This document shows positions 1 through 8,463 of a stretch of DNA of 64,000 nucleotides, in pieces. Below the pieces are notes generated by a model, which searched no databases, was not told where the DNA came from, and saw only the letters and a list, made by a program, of their open reading frames with translations. Every line of letters starts with the position of its first letter. The stretch's first letter is position 1. Source of the stretch: Adhaeribacter terrigena (lineage in GTDB: Bacteria > Bacteroidota > Bacteroidia > Cytophagales > Hymenobacteraceae); contig NZ_JAEHFX010000003.1 in NCBI RefSeq assembly GCF_016623615.1, positions 528,020-592,019 of the forward strand, in the 5' to 3' direction. Both the position numbers and the translations under genes were made by a program.

Positions 1-84
1 GATTAAAAATAATAGTAATATTTTGTAGGTCTTATTTTTCATATTTTGGTTTATAGTCTAATTTTTTTGATTTACTCTGGTTAC

Positions 85-114
85 AAAACGCTATCCCTTC
101 CACCCCAAAAACTA
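85..114 (-). repeat. 30-nt dispersed element (minus orientation)
   Basis: AAAACGCTATCC lies on the plus strand with the T-rich box (TAGTTTTT on minus) 19 nt away. The TAG stop of the acyltransferase remnant is part of the box. Confidence 0.7.
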
Positions 115-180
115 CCTTACCCTATTCTCCGGATACTTCGTCGTAACAGTCCGGTAAAATTCTTTGATCTTTTCGATATC
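85..180 (-). pseudogene. 3' remnant of a second acyltransferase gene
   Basis: Read on the minus strand from about 180 down to 112, this encodes DIEKIKEFYRTVTTKYPEN followed by RVR and a TAG stop. That matches the last 22 residues of the intact acyltransferase gene ending at 1977 with three changes. The match continues past the stop through the flanking 30-nt element. Over roughly 97 nt the two copies are about 85% identical, and many differences are synonymous, so this copy was probably once a selected coding sequence. Left of residue D the similarity ends, and the reading frame soon meets a stop. The remnant is cut exactly where the histidine-kinase leader begins. Confidence 0.75.
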
Positions 181-281
181 GCTAGTTAAATAAAGACTTC
201 GAAGATAATAAATTTAAACACAAGAAAATTCCTGCGAGATTCCTTACTTTCGACTTATTAAATCTCCAGCCTTATTTTCCG

Positions 282-1355
282 ATGATCGATGCAAATTTTA
301 AATACGAACTATTTTTTGAGTTATCGCCTGATCTGTTGTGCATTGCTGGTTACGATGGCTATTTCAAAAAGATAAACGCCGCCGTTCCGAAACTGCTTGG
401 TTATTCGCTGGAAGAATTGTATTCCCGGCCCATCAACGATTTTGTGTATGAGGAAGATAAATTAACTACCGCATCGGTCCGGAAAGAATTAACCAAAGCC
501 AAACCCCTTCGCAATTTTGAAAACCGCTACGTAACCAAATCCGGGGAAATTGTATGGCTTTCCTGGACTTCCCAACCGGTAGAAAGCGAAAAAGTGATTT
601 TTGCCATCGCAAAAAATATTACCCATAAAAAAAAGCAGGAAGCGGAAAGGAATTCATTATTGGCCGATCTTACCAAGATAAATAAAGAGCTGAAGCAATT
701 TACCTATACCACTTCCCACGATCTGCGTTCGCCGGTCAATAATCTACTTTCAATTTTCAGCCTGATCGATGTTTCCCGGATCGGTGATCAGAAAACGGCA
801 ATGTTTGTAGAGACCCTGAAATTAGCCGGCGATCAGTTACGGCAAACCATGGACAATTATGTGGATGTCTTGATCGAAAAGCACAATGTTCAGGCCAACG
901 TGGAAGAAATTGACCTAAAGGAAAATTTGCAGGAAGTGCTTCAATCTATCAGTTCCCTTGTACAATCTTCCAAAGCCACCATTCACGTAAACTTTGCCGA
1001 AGCGCCTGCCATCCGGTTCAATAAAGTTTACCTGAAAAGCATTTTTCTGAATTTAATTACCAATGCTATTAAATACGCCCGGCCCGATCTGTTGCCGGAA
1101 ATTTCTATCTATTCGGAGCAGGTAAACGGTATCAAAAATTTAGTGGTAGCCGATAATGGGCAGGGTTTTGACCTGGAAAAAGTAAACGACAGGATCTTCG
1201 GGCTGCATCAGAAATTTCATGACCAATCCGATAGCAAAGGCATCGGCCTTTATTTAGTACATAGCCACGTTACCAATTTAGGCGGCCAAATAAATGTAGA
1301 AAGTAAACCGAACGAAGGTGCGAAGTTTATTATCTCGTTTCCGAGGGAATTATAG
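282..1355 (+). CDS. PAS-domain sensor histidine kinase
   Basis: A 357-residue cytoplasmic kinase with no membrane segment. Residues 5-118 form a PAS domain (SPDLLCIAGYDG near the start, DITxxK-like KNITHKKK at the end). A short coiled linker follows, then a HisKA dimerisation domain with phospho-acceptor His146 in TSHDLRSPVNNL. The HATPase domain shows the N box (NLITNAIKY, 257-265), G1 (DNGQGF, 291-296) and G2 (KGIGLYLV, 319-326). Family knowledge: autophosphorylation on His and transfer to a response-regulator Asp. The convergent single-domain regulator just downstream is the obvious partner, although pairing is inferred from proximity only. The ATG at 282 is used because the PAS domain starts at once. 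The signal sensed is unknown. Confidence 0.9.
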   Translation: MIDANFKYELFFELSPDLLCIAGYDGYFKKINAAVPKLLGYSLEELYSRPINDFVYEEDKLTTASVRKELTKAKPLRNFENRYVTKSGEIVWLSWTSQPVESEKVIFAIAKNITHKKKQEAERNSLLADLTKINKELKQFTYTTSHDLRSPVNNLLSIFSLIDVSRIGDQKTAMFVETLKLAGDQLRQTMDNYVDVLIEKHNVQANVEEIDLKENLQEVLQSISSLVQSSKATIHVNFAEAPAIRFNKVYLKSIFLNLITNAIKYARPDLLPEISIYSEQVNGIKNLVVADNGQGFDLEKVNDRIFGLHQKFHDQSDSKGIGLYLVHSHVTNLGGQINVESKPNEGAKFIISFPREL

Positions 1356-1413
1356 CTTGTGCATTTTACTGAAAATTACGGCAGGAAAAATATTGCCATC
1401 AGAATACCAAAAC

Positions 1414-1827
1414 CTATGCGTATTTATTCTTCATAATTACAATATCCCGCACGATCTGGTTTAATTTATCAAGCGTAAAAGGTTTCCTGATCAGTTCAAA
1501 AACAAGATTGCAGCTTTGCGCCCGCACCAGATCCGATTCGTTTACCGAGGAAGTAAGCATGTAAATAAAGCACTTGTTTCTGAGCTGCGCTTCATACGGT
1601 TTCAGTTTTTCCAAAAACTCCCAACCACTCATAGCCGGAATATGCATGTCTAAAACGATGATCTCCGGCAAGTTGTCTGTCTCCAGATCCTGCATTAAAG
1701 TAGTAAGTGCTTTCCGCGGATCATTAAAAATAGAACAACCATTGGAGTAATGACTTTCCGTAAAAATATATTCCGACGAAAGCAGACAAATTTCGTCATC
1801 ATCGATTAAATAAACTTTACTTATCAT
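1414..1827 (-). CDS. Single-domain response regulator (CheY-like)
   Basis: A 137-residue stand-alone receiver with no output domain. The acidic pocket is D9-D11 (LIDDDE), the phospho-acceptor is Asp60 in VLDMHIPAMSGWEF, the switch Thr/Ser is in MLTSSV near 92, and the conserved lysine is Lys115 in RKPFT. It is convergent with the PAS histidine kinase (59 nt between stops), so the two are not in one transcript. Regulators of this type in Bacteroidota usually act as phosphate shuttles or by protein contact, not by DNA binding. The kinase/regulator pair lies between two copies of the acyltransferase 3' end. Confidence 0.88.
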   Translation of the reverse strand: MISKVYLIDDDEICLLSSEYIFTESHYSNGCSIFNDPRKALTTLMQDLETDNLPEIIVLDMHIPAMSGWEFLEKLKPYEAQLRNKCFIYMLTSSVNESDLVRAQSCNLVFELIRKPFTLDKLNQIVRDIVIMKNKYA

Positions 1828-1874
1828 CTCCTATTATTATAAGTTGTAATATTTGCGGTGTAATTTATGAGCTT

Positions 1875-1890
1875 AAAACCATAGCGTTTT
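1875..1890 (+). repeat. Core of dispersed element (AAAACCATAGCGTTTT)
   Basis: A perfect core copy, immediately followed by the inverted partial copy AAAGCTATGGTT. The distal T-rich box is weak (TAATTT). It lies between the response regulator and the acyltransferase. Confidence 0.6.
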
Positions 1891-1950
1891 TCAAAGCTAT
1901 GGTTGGTGATTTAAATGTGCTTTAAGCAAATTCTTTTTTACTGAACTACA

Positions 1951-1979
1951 AAAACGCTATCCTTTCCACCTCAAAACTA
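1951..1979 (-). repeat. 30-nt dispersed element (minus orientation)
   Basis: AAAACGCTATCC with the box TAGTTTTG on minus, spacing 18. The stop codon of the acyltransferase gene lies inside the box, as in the remnant copy at 85-114. Confidence 0.65.
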
Positions 1980-2525
1980 TCTTACTCCATTCTCAGGATA
2001 CTTCGCTGTAACTGTCCGGTAGAAGTCTTTAATCTTTTCGATATCGCCATCCACGTCGCCGGTCGGGTAAAATAAAGGACCCACGCCGGCTTCCTTTTTC
2101 TTGTAATCGAGGTAGCCTAAGGCAATGGGCACACCTGCTCCGAAAGCAGCGTGGTAGAAACCTTTGCGCCAGCGCGGCTGGTATTTGCGGGTGCCTTCGG
2201 GCGTAACTAAAATTACCAGTTGTTCGCGTTCATTAAACAAATCGATCATGGCATTTACCAGGCTGTTGTTCTTTTTGCGGTTTACCGGCAAGGCGCCCAT
2301 TTTATCTAAAAGCCAGCCCAGCGGCCCAACCATGGCTTCGCTTTTTATGGTAAATTTTACCGGCAGATCCATTAAATAAAACGCGCCGCGGGCGAAGATA
2401 AAATCCCAGTTGCTGGTATGTGGCGCGGCCACCATGATGCATTTTTTTACTTCCGGCGGCACGTTGCCCACTTGTTTCCAACCGGCTGCTTTAAATATAA
2501 TTTTTGCTAAAAACTTTCCGAACAT
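1977..2525 (-). CDS. 1-acyl-sn-glycerol-3-phosphate acyltransferase family protein
   Basis: A 182-residue PlsC-type acyltransferase. The catalytic motif is present as the variant APHTSNWDF (His and Asp as in HX4D), and the second motif is TPEGTR. Family knowledge: transfer of an acyl chain to lysophospholipid or a related acceptor at the inner membrane face. This short subfamily is widespread in Bacteroidota and its exact acceptor is unknown. The ATG at 2525 is preferred because the longer frame begins with TTG at 2579 and would run back to the foot of a terminator hairpin. A -7-like TAACTTTG lies 21 nt upstream of the ATG. A degraded second copy of the 3' end is at the left edge of the window. 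Confidence 0.85.
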   Translation of the reverse strand: MFGKFLAKIIFKAAGWKQVGNVPPEVKKCIMVAAPHTSNWDFIFARGAFYLMDLPVKFTIKSEAMVGPLGWLLDKMGALPVNRKKNNSLVNAMIDLFNEREQLVILVTPEGTRKYQPRWRKGFYHAAFGAGVPIALGYLDYKKKEAGVGPLFYPTGDVDGDIEKIKDFYRTVTAKYPENGVR

Positions 2526-2545
2526 GGTATTATGAGAATAGAAAA

Positions 2546-2553
2546 CAAAGTTA
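2546..2553 (-). promoter_or_regulatory. -7-like element of the acyltransferase promoter
   Basis: TAACTTTG on the minus strand fits the Bacteroidota -7 consensus TAnnTTTG and lies 21 nt before the ATG. No clear -33 TTG is visible at the usual spacing. Confidence 0.35.
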
Positions 2554-2579
2554 GGAAATAATGCTACAGCGCGATACAA

Positions 2580-2609
2580 AAAAAGTCAGGCTTACAGGCC
2601 TGACTTTTT
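2580..2609 (-). terminator. Rho-independent terminator
   Basis: A perfect 12-bp stem (AAAAAGTCAGGC paired with GCCTGACTTTTT) around a 6-nt loop. It lies just downstream of the outer-membrane protein gene on the minus strand. The T run makes it usable on both strands. Confidence 0.8.
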
Positions 2610-2630
2610 GGTTCGTTTCCGATACCATTT

Positions 2631-3260
2631 CTATTTGGTAGGTAAAACCCGCGTTGGTACCCACAAATACGCCTGAATACCAACATTGAGAACCGGGCCA
2701 AACTGACTGTCTTTTGTATTCACATCCGGGTTATCTACCCGCCCCTGCACATAGGTGAAACTCAGCAAAGGTTCAATCGCGATCCGTTCGTTCAGGAAGT
2801 AGGCATAACCCACACCCAAGGCTGCACTTTTTATATCCGTTTTATTTCCATTTTTTACTGTATTTACTCCGGCATTCACGTTCAATTCGCCGAATAAGCC
2901 ATTATTAAGGTAATAACGCACAAACGGCCCGGCCAGTAAATAGGTGTTTTTAGAGCCGAAACGGGTAGAATCGATGTTGATGCTGGTATGTTCTACCGCG
3001 GCATTCAATCCCACGGCAAAGTCGGGCAGGAAGAAATAACCGGTTTTAGTGGCAAATCGCACTTCGATCAGGTCGCCGGTTTCTTTTTTACCGGTGTTCA
3101 GGTTGTCGCGGGAAAATTTCTGGTACGAAGCACCCAGGTTGCCGCCCACCATAATAGAGCCGTCTTTGATCTTGGCACTGATAAGAGAACTTGTGTTTTG
3201 CTGGGCAAAAGCGGCAAAACTAAAAGCGAGGAAAAAAGCCAGCGTAAGTAATCTGCGCAT
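2631..3260 (-). CDS. Outer-membrane beta-barrel protein
   Basis: A 209-residue protein with a signal peptide (MRRLLTLAFFLAFSFAAFAQ, cleavage after AFA-Q). The mature part is made of alternating beta-strand patterns (GGNLGASYQKF, FLLPDFAVGLNAAVE-like, YLLAGPFVRYYL, LGVGYAYFL) and ends in an aromatic-rich strand, as in the small porin-family barrels common in Bacteroidota. Probable role: structural or adhesive outer-membrane protein. No substrate can be assigned. It is followed by a strong terminator and is transcribed alone. Confidence 0.75.
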   Translation of the reverse strand: MRRLLTLAFFLAFSFAAFAQQNTSSLISAKIKDGSIMVGGNLGASYQKFSRDNLNTGKKETGDLIEVRFATKTGYFFLPDFAVGLNAAVEHTSINIDSTRFGSKNTYLLAGPFVRYYLNNGLFGELNVNAGVNTVKNGNKTDIKSAALGVGYAYFLNERIAIEPLLSFTYVQGRVDNPDVNTKDSQFGPVLNVGIQAYLWVPTRVLPTK

Positions 3261-3367
3261 AAAAGGGTAATTAGAAGTATTGAGGTTTTGTTTTTTTACT
3301 TCCTTATACGCGTTTCCTTAATTCAGGGCGAAGTTCTATTAAAGATTTGCTATATATTTTTTTAAGA

Positions 3368-3397
3368 CAGTTTTAAAGCCTGAAAGCATAGCGTTTT
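3368..3397 (+). repeat. 30-nt dispersed element (plus orientation)
   Basis: Box CAGTTTTA followed after 19 nt by CATAGCGTTTT. It lies in the barrel-protein/urocanase spacer. Confidence 0.55.
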
Positions 3398-3597
3398 TTA
3401 ATTAATGATTAGTAATGAATAGATAAAACAAATCTTAAAAAACTGTTCATGTTGAATGTTAATTAAAATACTTATCAGTGATTGGCAATACCTTGTTTCT
3501 GAAAGCAGATCAAGTTTTTCAGCGCTGCACTTGCAACCTTTATCCTCTCTCTCGCTCACTTGTGTTCAGTGTAAAAAAAAACAATATTTATAAATGA

Positions 3598-3631
3598 AAA
3601 AAGCCGCTGCTTTTTAAAGCAACGGCTTTTT
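3598..3631 (-). terminator. Terminator of hutU
   Basis: AAAAAGCCG (3598-3606) pairs with CGGCTTTTT (3623-3631), with an inner GCTTT/AAAGC stem. It follows the hutU stop by about 20 nt on the minus strand. Confidence 0.75.
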
Positions 3632-3650
3632 AAAAATTCAGGAACAAAAA

Positions 3651-5327
3651 CTATTTCAGGCGTTCTTTAATATCCAGCCGGTGCTTACGCGCAGTATCTG
3701 CGGCAATGTCGTAACCGGCATCGAGGTGACGCAGTACGCCCATGGCCGGGTCGTTGTGCAATACGCGCTTTAAACGGATCTCGGCATCTTCGGTACCATC
3801 GGCAACAATTACCATACCCGCGTGAATGGAATAACCAATGCCTACGCCACCGCCATGGTGCAGGGAAACCCAACTCGCGCCGCCGGCGGTATTGATCATC
3901 GCGTTCAGTACCGGCCAGTCGGCAATGGCATCAGAACCATCTTTCATGGCTTCGGTTTCGCGGTTTGGCGAAGCTACGGAACCGGTATCTAAGTGGTCGC
4001 GGCCAATAACGATCGGGGCTTTTACTTTTCCTTCGCGCACCAGTTTATTGAAAGCCAAACCGGCAATTTCGCGTTCGCCCTGGCCTAACCAGCAGATCCG
4101 GGCCGGTAAACCCTGGAAGGCAATGCGTTCCTGCGCCATTTTTATCCAGCGGGCCAACGATTTATTTTCCGGGAAAAGCTCCAGTAAAACCTCATCGGTA
4201 ACCCGAATATCTTCCGGATCGCCGCTCAAAGCCACCCAACGGAAAGGACCTTTGCCTTCGCAGAATAACGGACGGATATAAGCCGGTACAAAACCCGGGA
4301 AATCAAACGCATTTTCAACGCCACGCAGATCGTGGGCTTGTCCGCGCAGGTTATTGCCGTAATCGAACGTTACCGCGCCGCGTTTCTGAAGTTCCAGCAT
4401 TTGCTTTACGTGGCGGGCCATGGTATCTAACGATTTTTCAACGTACAATTCTGGGTTCTGCTGGCGCAAAACGTTGGCTTCTTCCACGCTCATGTTTTCC
4501 GGGAAATAACCTACCAAAGCATCGTGCGCCGAAGTCTGGTCGGTTAGCGTATCCGGAGTAATATTCCTGTCAAGCAAAGCCTGCAGAAGATCTACGGCGT
4601 TGCAAACTACCCCAATCGAAATAGCTTCGCCGTTGGCTTTGGCTTCCAATGCCCAGCTAATGCCTTCTTCAATGGAATTGGTCATTTTATCGAGGTAGCG
4701 CGTTTCCAGACGTTTCCGAATGCGCCATTCTTCCATTTCAGCGGCCAGGCAAACGCCTTCGTTCATGGTAATAGCTAACGGTTGCGCGCCACCCATTCCG
4801 CCTAAACCGGCCGTTACGTTCAAGGTACCTTTTAAACTTCCACCAAAATGCTGGCGGGCCACTTCAGCGTACGTTTCATAAGTTCCCTGCACAATGCCCT
4901 GCGAACCGATGTAGATCCAGGAGCCAGCCGTCATCTGGCCGTACATGGTCAATCCTTTGGCTTCCAGTTCGCGGAATTTTTTCCAGTTGGCCCAGTGCGG
5001 CACCAGCATGGAATTAGAGATCAGTACGCGCGGCGCATCTTTATGCGTAGGTAAAATGCCTACCGGTTTTCCGCTCTGTACCAATAGCGTTTCATCTTCT
5101 TCCAGGTCTTTGAGCGCTTTCACAATTAAGTCGAAGGCTTCCCAGTTGCGGGCTGCTTTGCCGGTTCCGCCATAAACAACCAGGTCTTCCGGCCGTTCAG
5201 CCACATCCGGATCGAGGTTATTGTAGAGCATGCGTAAGGCAGCTTCCTGCACCCAGCCTTTGGTGTTCAGTTCGGTACCGGTAGGCGTTTTGCCTTTCTT
5301 AGAAATGTCGGTAATTGTAATTGCCAT
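3651..5327 (-). CDS. hutU: Urocanate hydratase (urocanase)
   Basis: Full-length at 558 residues. Urocanase converts urocanate to 4-imidazolone-5-propionate in histidine catabolism, using tightly bound NAD+ as electrophile. Visible landmarks: [14 protein letters not shown] at 52-65, the glycine-rich NAD-binding GLGGMGG at 174-180, and the conserved active-site cysteine Cys412 in ICWLGQGER. The C-terminal [13 protein letters not shown] segment is also typical. No hutH, hutI or hutG neighbour is present, so the rest of the pathway is encoded elsewhere. A dispersed element ends about 19 nt upstream of the ATG and reads toward it. Confidence 0.97.
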   Translation of the reverse strand: MAITITDISKKGKTPTGTELNTKGWVQEAALRMLYNNLDPDVAERPEDLVVYGGTGKAARNWEAFDLIVKALKDLEEDETLLVQSGKPVGILPTHKDAPRVLISNSMLVPHWANWKKFRELEAKGLTMYGQMTAGSWIYIGSQGIVQGTYETYAEVARQHFGGSLKGTLNVTAGLGGMGGAQPLAITMNEGVCLAAEMEEWRIRKRLETRYLDKMTNSIEEGISWALEAKANGEAISIGVVCNAVDLLQALLDRNITPDTLTDQTSAHDALVGYFPENMSVEEANVLRQQNPELYVEKSLDTMARHVKQMLELQKRGAVTFDYGNNLRGQAHDLRGVENAFDFPGFVPAYIRPLFCEGKGPFRWVALSGDPEDIRVTDEVLLELFPENKSLARWIKMAQERIAFQGLPARICWLGQGEREIAGLAFNKLVREGKVKAPIVIGRDHLDTGSVASPNRETEAMKDGSDAIADWPVLNAMINTAGGASWVSLHHGGGVGIGYSIHAGMVIVADGTEDAEIRLKRVLHNDPAMGVLRHLDAGYDIAADTARKHRLDIKERLK

Positions 5328-5345
5328 AATGTATTAAGCGCTAGA

Positions 5346-5375
5346 AAAACGGTATGTTTTTAGGTAGAAAAAGTC
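5346..5375 (-). repeat. 30-nt dispersed element upstream of hutU
   Basis: On minus: GACTTTTT, then 19 nt from its start CATACCGTTTT. It reads toward hutU and ends 19 nt before the ATG. Confidence 0.7.
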
Positions 5376-5396
5376 TGAAAGCGAAGATACAAATTT

Positions 5397-6173
5397 TTAG
5401 TAAGCCGCTAAAGGTTTAAGCTTGTCTTGCAAAGAAAGGGTGTATTGGTAGCCAATGTCGAAAAGTTCCTGGCCTTTGCTGTAATTGAGCAGGTTATATC
5501 CTTTCAGTTCCGGCGCTTCAATTAACAGATCGCAGAATTTATAACGGGCCTGCACATTGTTGTTTATGGCCAGGTGAAACGTGCGTTCGATCATGCTTTT
5601 TAACGTGGTAACGCGCGCCTGGTGGTTCAACGGATTGCAGTGCACGCCTATCACAAAATCGCAACGATTGGTCAGGCATTCTACCGGCATATTATTCAGC
5701 AAACCACCGTCTAACAACTGCCTTCCCTGGTAAACTACCGGCTGGTAAAGCAACGGAACCGAACACGAAGCCAGAAGCGGTTTCATGAGTTTTCCTTCCG
5801 AAAAATATACCACTACGCCCTGGTCAATATCCGTTGCCGTAATTACAACTTCATATTTCAGATTCTCAAAACTGATATCGCCCAGGTATTTCAGCAGCAC
5901 TTTTTCCACTTCGTCCAGGTTCATCAAGCCGAAACGACTGAAAGCCGGCCGCATGAGCCTGCCTACGTTGGTTTGCTGAATGATCTTCAGAATTTCCTTG
6001 GGGTCGTATCCGGCACCGTAAAACGCGCTGGTAATAGCGCCGGAACTGGTGCCGGAAAGTACTTCCACCGGAATATGCATTTCCCGGAGCGCCTGCAAAA
6101 CGCCCAGGTGTGAAATACCCCGCGCCGCGCCGCCCGAAAACGTTACGCCTACCCGCCGTTGTTTTGGAATCAA
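5397..6173 (-). CDS. Patatin-like phospholipase family protein
   Basis: A 258-residue alpha/beta lipid acyl hydrolase with a Ser-Asp dyad. The oxyanion motif GGAARG is at 14-19, the nucleophile is Ser43 in GTSSG, and the catalytic Asp155 is in LLDGGLLNNMPV. No signal peptide is seen, so it is probably cytoplasmic (RssA/YchK-type). The first codon is TTG at 6173, overlapping the TGA stop of the upstream MBL hydrolase as TTGA. The first internal ATG (residue 32) would remove the oxyanion loop, so the TTG start by translational coupling is the best choice. Substrate unknown. Confidence 0.88.
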   Translation of the reverse strand: MIPKQRRVGVTFSGGAARGISHLGVLQALREMHIPVEVLSGTSSGAITSAFYGAGYDPKEILKIIQQTNVGRLMRPAFSRFGLMNLDEVEKVLLKYLGDISFENLKYEVVITATDIDQGVVVYFSEGKLMKPLLASCSVPLLYQPVVYQGRQLLDGGLLNNMPVECLTNRCDFVIGVHCNPLNHQARVTTLKSMIERTFHLAINNNVQARYKFCDLLIEAPELKGYNLLNYSKGQELFDIGYQYTLSLQDKLKPLAAY

Positions 6174-7009
6174 AGCTCAGTTAATTTGAAGGTATTTTCC
6201 AGCCTTACGCCTTTTTCGGTTTGGGTTACGGTGGCGCATTCGTTTACCGCATCGTGTTCAAAAAAAAGTACGTACTTATCGGCTGCCGCTTTGGTCAGGA
6301 AATCTTCTTTTTCGGCTAAAGTCAGCAAGGGGCGCGTATCGTAGCCCATTACGTAAGGAATTGGCAAATGCCCTACCGATGGCAGCAAATCGGCCATGAA
6401 AACCAGGTGCTCGTTTTTATATGGAATAATGGGCAGCATCATTTTATCGGTGTGCCCATCCATATACAGAATATCGAACTGGCTGAACGGCGAACGTTCG
6501 CCCCGGTCAATAAATTTCAAGTGGCCGCTTTCCTGCATGGGCAGAATATTCTCTTTCAGGAATGAAGCTTTTTCGCGTGCATTCGGAATGGTAGCCCATT
6601 TCCAGTGATCTTCGTTGCTCCAATACGTGGCATTCGGAAATGTTAATTCCAGGCCGCCGCTTTGGTTATTTTTCACGCCGCCGCCGCAATGGTCAAAATG
6701 CAAATGCGTCAGGAAAACATCGGTGATATCTTCCGGCGAAAAACCGGCTTTCTTTAACGAACTATCAAGCGTAGCATTGCCGTGCAGGTAATAATGGCTG
6801 AAAAATTTAGCGTCTTGCTTGGTGCCAATACCGTTATCGATCAGGATCAGCCGGTTGCCGTCTTCGATCAGTAAACAGCGCATGGCCCAGGTGCATAAAT
6901 TATTTTCGTCGGCCGGGTTGGTACGCTGCCACAAGGTTTTCGGCACTACGCCAAACATGGCCCCGCCATCCAGCTTAAAAAATCCGGTATCTATTACGTG
7001 CAGATTCAT
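6170..7009 (-). CDS. MBL-fold metallo-hydrolase
   Basis: A 279-residue metallo-beta-lactamase-fold enzyme. The dinuclear zinc motif THLHFDH is at 101-107, with a second metal-ligand region in YMDGHTDK (about 206) and a late FFEHDAV His. The length and N-terminal layout resemble the AHL-lactonase/YtnP-like group. Quorum-quenching activity cannot be claimed from this. No signal peptide is seen. It is the first gene of a two-gene unit with the patatin protein, whose start codon overlaps its stop. Confidence 0.87.
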   Translation of the reverse strand: MNLHVIDTGFFKLDGGAMFGVVPKTLWQRTNPADENNLCTWAMRCLLIEDGNRLILIDNGIGTKQDAKFFSHYYLHGNATLDSSLKKAGFSPEDITDVFLTHLHFDHCGGGVKNNQSGGLELTFPNATYWSNEDHWKWATIPNAREKASFLKENILPMQESGHLKFIDRGERSPFSQFDILYMDGHTDKMMLPIIPYKNEHLVFMADLLPSVGHLPIPYVMGYDTRPLLTLAEKEDFLTKAAADKYVLFFEHDAVNECATVTQTEKGVRLENTFKLTEL

Positions 7010-7046
7010 TTGTTCGGTTCTTCGTATTTTCGAGGTTCGGTCTTTC

Positions 7047-7076
7047 GACTTTTTCGCCGGAAAACCATACCATTTT
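7047..7076 (+). repeat. 30-nt dispersed element (plus orientation)
   Basis: GACTTTTT followed after 19 nt by CATACCATTTTT, in the spacer between the MBL hydrolase start and the accA stop. Confidence 0.65.
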
Positions 7077-7104
7077 TGGACCTCGTCTCCTGTAATAAAA
7101 CAAC

Positions 7105-7140
7105 AAAATTCCCCTTCAGCAAGTTTTAAAGGGGAATTTT
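7105..7140 (-). terminator. Terminator of accA
   Basis: A 12-bp perfect stem, AAAATTCCCCTT (7105-7116) with AAGGGGAATTTT (7129-7140), a few bases past the accA stop. Confidence 0.8.
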
Positions 7141-7148
7141 GCCGGGAA

Positions 7149-8132
7149 TTAGATAATGGTATAATTATTCTCGATGCCGCCGGCCAGTTCGTTTACCACG
7201 CCCATGTTCGAGAATTTATCGATGCGCTGCGAAATACGTTCCTCCGGATCTATTGCTTCCAGCTCGTCAATGGTTTCCAGGATTTTCTTTTTCAGCGTCT
7301 TGATCATTTTTTCCGGATCAGTGTGCGCGCCGCCGAGCGGTTCTTTAATGATGCCATCTACGAGCTTATGCTTCAACATATCGGTAGCCGTTAATTTAAG
7401 AGCCTCTGCTGCTTGTTCCTTATAAGCCCAGGTGCGCCATAGAATAGTAGAGCAGTTTTCGGGAGAAATTACCGAATACCAGCTGTTTTCCAGCATTAAA
7501 ACCCGGTCGCCAATGGCAATACCCAACGCACCACCCGAAGCACCTTCACCAATCACGATACAAATTACCGGTACGGTAAGGCTGAACATTTCCTTCAGAT
7601 TGCGGGCAATCGCTTCACCTTGTCCACGTTCTTCGGCTTCTAAACCAGGAAATGCGCCCGGCGTATCGATCAGTGTAACGATCGGTTTACCGAATTTTTC
7701 GGCCATACGCATTAAACGCAGCGCTTTCCGGTAACCTTCCGGGTTGGCCATCCCGAAATTACGAAGCTGGCGCTGTTTGGTATTACGTCCTTTCTGCTGC
7801 CCGATAAACATGACCGTGCGGCCATCCAGCTCGCCAAAACCACCCACCATGGCTTTATCGTCGCTCACGTTCCGGTCGCCGTGCAGTTCAATAAATTTCT
7901 CGGCCATACCCTGAATGTAATCTAAGGTATATGGTCGGTCCGGGTGGCGCGAAAGCTGCACCCGCTGCCAACGGGTAAGGTTGGCGTATGTTTCTTTTTT
8001 AAGGGTTTTAATTTTATCTTCCAGCGCTTTTACAGCTTCCGAAACGTCAACCTGACTTTCTTCGGCCAGTTTTTTCATTTCCTGCAATTTGCCTTCAAGG
8101 GCAGCTATGGGTTGTTCAAAATCTAAGAGCAT
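7149..8132 (-). CDS. accA: Acetyl-CoA carboxylase carboxyltransferase subunit alpha
   Basis: 327 residues, the normal AccA length. AccA with AccD transfers carboxyl from carboxybiotin to acetyl-CoA to make malonyl-CoA, the first committed step of fatty-acid synthesis. An N-terminal coiled helix ([15 protein letters not shown]) precedes a crotonase-fold carboxyltransferase domain with [11 protein letters not shown], the [11 protein letters not shown] oxyanion segment and the conserved substrate loop around [16 protein letters not shown]. It is monocistronic, and accD is not nearby. TACTTTTG at 8157-8164 (minus) is a plausible -7 box 24 nt upstream. Confidence 0.97.
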   Translation of the reverse strand: MLLDFEQPIAALEGKLQEMKKLAEESQVDVSEAVKALEDKIKTLKKETYANLTRWQRVQLSRHPDRPYTLDYIQGMAEKFIELHGDRNVSDDKAMVGGFGELDGRTVMFIGQQKGRNTKQRQLRNFGMANPEGYRKALRLMRMAEKFGKPIVTLIDTPGAFPGLEAEERGQGEAIARNLKEMFSLTVPVICIVIGEGASGGALGIAIGDRVLMLENSWYSVISPENCSTILWRTWAYKEQAAEALKLTATDMLKHKLVDGIIKEPLGGAHTDPEKMIKTLKKKILETIDELEAIDPEERISQRIDKFSNMGVVNELAGGIENNYTII

Positions 8133-8156
8133 AGGGTTTTCTCCGTTTTAGTATTG

Positions 8157-8164
8157 CAAAAGTA
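8157..8164 (-). promoter_or_regulatory. -7-like element of accA
   Basis: TACTTTTG on minus, matching TAnnTTTG, 24 nt before the ATG. No clear -33 TTG. Confidence 0.35.
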
Positions 8165-8266
8165 AAAGATTCCGCGTAGCGAACGGTATTTTTACGTAAA
8201 ATTCCTTTGGGTCTGAAAATAATTCCGCTGGAAATGAACCGCTTAAAAAAAACTTCCGGAAAAATA

Positions 8267-8297
8267 TTGCACCGTAAATTTCTGCCTTCTACATTTG
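8267..8297 (+). promoter_or_regulatory. Promoter of the first tRNA-Asp
   Basis: TTG at 8267-8269, exactly 20 nt spacer, then TACATTTG at 8290-8297. This is the full Bacteroidota -33/-7 pattern. The second tRNA-Asp has the same boxes and spacing while the spacer sequence differs, so selection on the boxes is likely. Confidence 0.8.
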
Positions 8298-8324
8298 CAT
8301 CATCAAAACGGAATAAAGCGCTTT

Positions 8325-8354
8325 AAAACGCTACGGTTTGAAAGTTAAAAAGTA
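8325..8354 (-). repeat. 30-nt dispersed element in the tRNA leader
   Basis: AAAACGCTACGGTTTG with the box TACTTTTT (minus) at 19 nt. It lies between promoter and tRNA and ends 2 nt before the tRNA. Confidence 0.6.
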
Positions 8355-8356
8355 TT

Positions 8357-8430
8357 GGTCCGGTAGTTCAGTTGGTTAGAATGCCGCCCTGTCACGGCGG
8401 AGGTCGCGGGTTCGAGTCCCGTCCGGACCG
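8357..8430 (+). tRNA. tRNA-Asp (GTC)
   Basis: A 74-nt tRNA. Acceptor GGTCCGG pairs with CCGGACC, the discriminator is G, the anticodon stem CCGCC/GGCGG encloses CTGTCAC with GTC at 8391-8393, and the T arm is CGCGGGTTCGAGTCCCG. CCA is not encoded. It is identical to the second copy at 8806. Confidence 0.97.
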
Positions 8431-8431
8431 C

Positions 8432-8463
8432 AAAAAGGTCCCGAAGCAATTCGGGACCTTTTT
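8432..8463 (+). terminator. Terminator of the first tRNA-Asp
   Basis: AAAAAGGTCCCGA (8432-8444) pairs perfectly with TCGGGACCTTTTT (8451-8463), immediately after the tRNA. Confidence 0.85.

Larger units (their letters stand above)
3261..3650. other. Intergenic region, 390 bp
   Basis: AT-rich spacer between the barrel-protein start and the urocanase stop. It holds one dispersed element (3368-3397) and the urocanase terminator (3598-3631). I see no reading frame or RNA gene in it. Confidence 0.5.

Noticed and set aside
2526..2579. Longer acyltransferase start at TTG 2579
   Set aside because: It abuts the terminator hairpin, has a -7 box inside it, and the ATG at 2525 gives the usual family N-terminus.
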